DNA of 5,737 nucleotides, taken from Clostridia bacterium (lineage in GTDB: Bacteria; Bacillota; Clostridia; Oscillospirales; Acutalibacteraceae). The translations under genes were made by a program, and so were the position numbers. Positions 5,034-5,737 of the stretch are shown one piece after another. Location: NCBI GenBank assembly GCA_900771185.1, contig CAAGND010000088.1, positions 1 through 5,737 of the forward strand. Direction: 5' to 3'. How positions within the stretch are numbered: position 1 is the stretch's first letter; each line of letters begins with the position of its first letter. The notes beneath the pieces are model-generated. The model worked only from the letters and a program-made list of their open reading frames with translations. It was not told the origin of the DNA and did not search any database.

Positions 5034-5609
5034 TCAGCGGAAACGGACAAGATCGTTATAGCATTCCACGCTGGACGGATCAATTATCATATTTTGGCTC
5101 AAAAGTTTTTGTATGCAATATTTTTGTGTATACACTATGGCGCTCTCGAGGCCTATGCGCGCAAGACGGCGCACCTCGTCAACATCAGGATAGGTTCTGT
5201 CCTCGCTGATAAAATCGGCAAGATAAACCGTCTTTTCGAGCGTGGTCATTCCCGCCTTCCCTGTTGTGTGCCAACGTACCGCGCTTATAATCTCTTCATC
5301 GGTTATATTGAGCTCGGTTTTCAAAAATGCTGCTCCGGCGATCGCATGCCAGAGCTTTTGGTTGAGCTTTTCACAGGGAGATAATATTATATCAGCTTTT
5401 TCCATGATTTGCAACTGCTCGTCCGGCGATGCGTTCTTCATAACATCGTGCAGCAGCCCCGCCGTATAGGCTTTTTCCTCATCCGCGCCATAGAGCGCCG
5501 CAAGCTCCTTTGCGCTCTTCGCGACACCCAGGGAATGGATATAACGATAGTCGTCAAGCTTTGAACGCAACAGCATGTCATATTCTCTGTATTTCTCAGG
5601 CACATTCAC
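5034..5609 (-). CDS. yqeK: YqeK family HD-domain symmetrical Ap4A hydrolase
   Basis: A 191-residue HD-superfamily metal-dependent phosphohydrolase. Characterised YqeK proteins split diadenosine tetraphosphate symmetrically into two ADP, taking the role of ApaH in Gram-positive bacteria. The metal-binding residues appear in order: H25 (YIHSLGV), H54-D55 (GLLHDVMK), H88 (LWHAIAGA), H114 (RWHTTG) and D132 (YLADFISEDR). The segment TTGKAGMTTLEKTVYLADFI is characteristic of YqeK. The start is a GTG at 5609, supported by AAAGGGG 9 nt upstream, by 24 residues before the first histidine (normal for the family) and by the GTGA overlap with the nadD stop. The next in-frame ATG would remove 11 residues. 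Co-translation with nadD and co-transcription with rsfS and leuS are likely. Confidence 0.95.
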   Translation of the reverse strand: MNVPEKYREYDMLLRSKLDDYRYIHSLGVAKSAKELAALYGADEEKAYTAGLLHDVMKNASPDEQLQIMEKADIILSPCEKLNQKLWHAIAGAAFLKTELNITDEEIISAVRWHTTGKAGMTTLEKTVYLADFISEDRTYPDVDEVRRLARIGLESAIVYTQKYCIQKLLSQNMIIDPSSVECYNDLVRFR

Positions 5610-5737
5610 CTGTAAAGACCCCTTTGTTCAATATATTGCGCCGTCTCACATGTGAGAAAATCACCGGCGCTCCCTCCCTCTGATATGAGCCGCCTTATCT
5701 GCGTGGAGCTGACCTCGGTAACGTCTATATTTATAAA
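5606..5737 (-). CDS. nadD: Nicotinate-nucleotide adenylyltransferase, C-terminal fragment
   Basis: The last 43 codons of a gene cut by the window edge. NadD transfers AMP from ATP to nicotinate mononucleotide, forming deamido-NAD. The fragment contains VTEVSSTQIRRLI (residues 6-18 of the fragment), matching the conserved I-S-S-T-x-I-R motif near the family C-terminus, and ends YIEQRGLYR, matching the usual V-x-x-Y-I-x-x-x-x-L-Y ending. The TGA at 5608-5606 overlaps the GTG start of yqeK within GTGA. The identity is supported both by the motif and by yqeK being its standard downstream neighbour in Bacillota. Confidence 0.92.
   Translation of the reverse strand, partial: FINIDVTEVSSTQIRRLISEGGSAGDFLTCETAQYIEQRGLYR

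Noticed and set aside
5644..5657. 14-bp palindrome TCTCACATGTGAGA inside nadD
   Set aside because: It lies in conserved coding sequence (residues DFLTCE) about 35 nt before yqeK, with no promoter near; a 7-bp arm is easily due to chance.

Overview
The window reads as chromosome of a Gram-positive bacterium of the Bacillota, most likely class Clostridia with a roughly balanced GC content. This rests on the gene order nadD-yqeK-rsfS-leuS, a short 58-residue bS21 with a lysine/arginine-rich tail, strong AGGAGG-type ribosome binding sites and a perfect sigma-A type promoter. Placement below class is not supported by what I can see.

All complete genes lie on the minus strand, so transcription runs from right to left. 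From the right edge come the C-terminus of nadD (NAD biosynthesis), yqeK (HD-domain hydrolase of diadenosine tetraphosphate), rsfS (ribosomal silencing factor) and leuS (leucyl-tRNA synthetase). They are packed with a 4-nt stop/start overlap, then gaps of 25 and 49 nt, and look like one operon. No T-box or other leader precedes leuS. I find no convincing terminator after leuS.

A 123-nt gap then holds a consensus promoter (TTGACA, 17 nt, TATAAT) that drives rpsU (bS21). The short rpsU leader contains a possible 15-codon upstream ORF whose stop overlaps the rpsU start as ATGA. A hairpin with a short U-run follows rpsU. After it come an M24B Xaa-Pro aminopeptidase and a GNAT acetyltransferase 6 nt downstream that lacks its own Shine-Dalgarno and is probably translationally coupled.

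The left end is intergenic: an 11-bp tandem repeat across the acetyltransferase stop codon, a perfect 30-bp palindrome, and about 120 nt of AT-rich DNA with nothing I can name. The first 57 bases are GC-rich and may be the end of a converging plus-strand gene.

Most of the content is conserved housekeeping (NAD, Ap4A, ribosome and tRNA charging). No mobile element, CRISPR array, defence system or clearly new multigene system is visible. The least ordinary signals are the rpsU leader ORF with its promoter/Shine-Dalgarno juxtaposition and the long palindrome.
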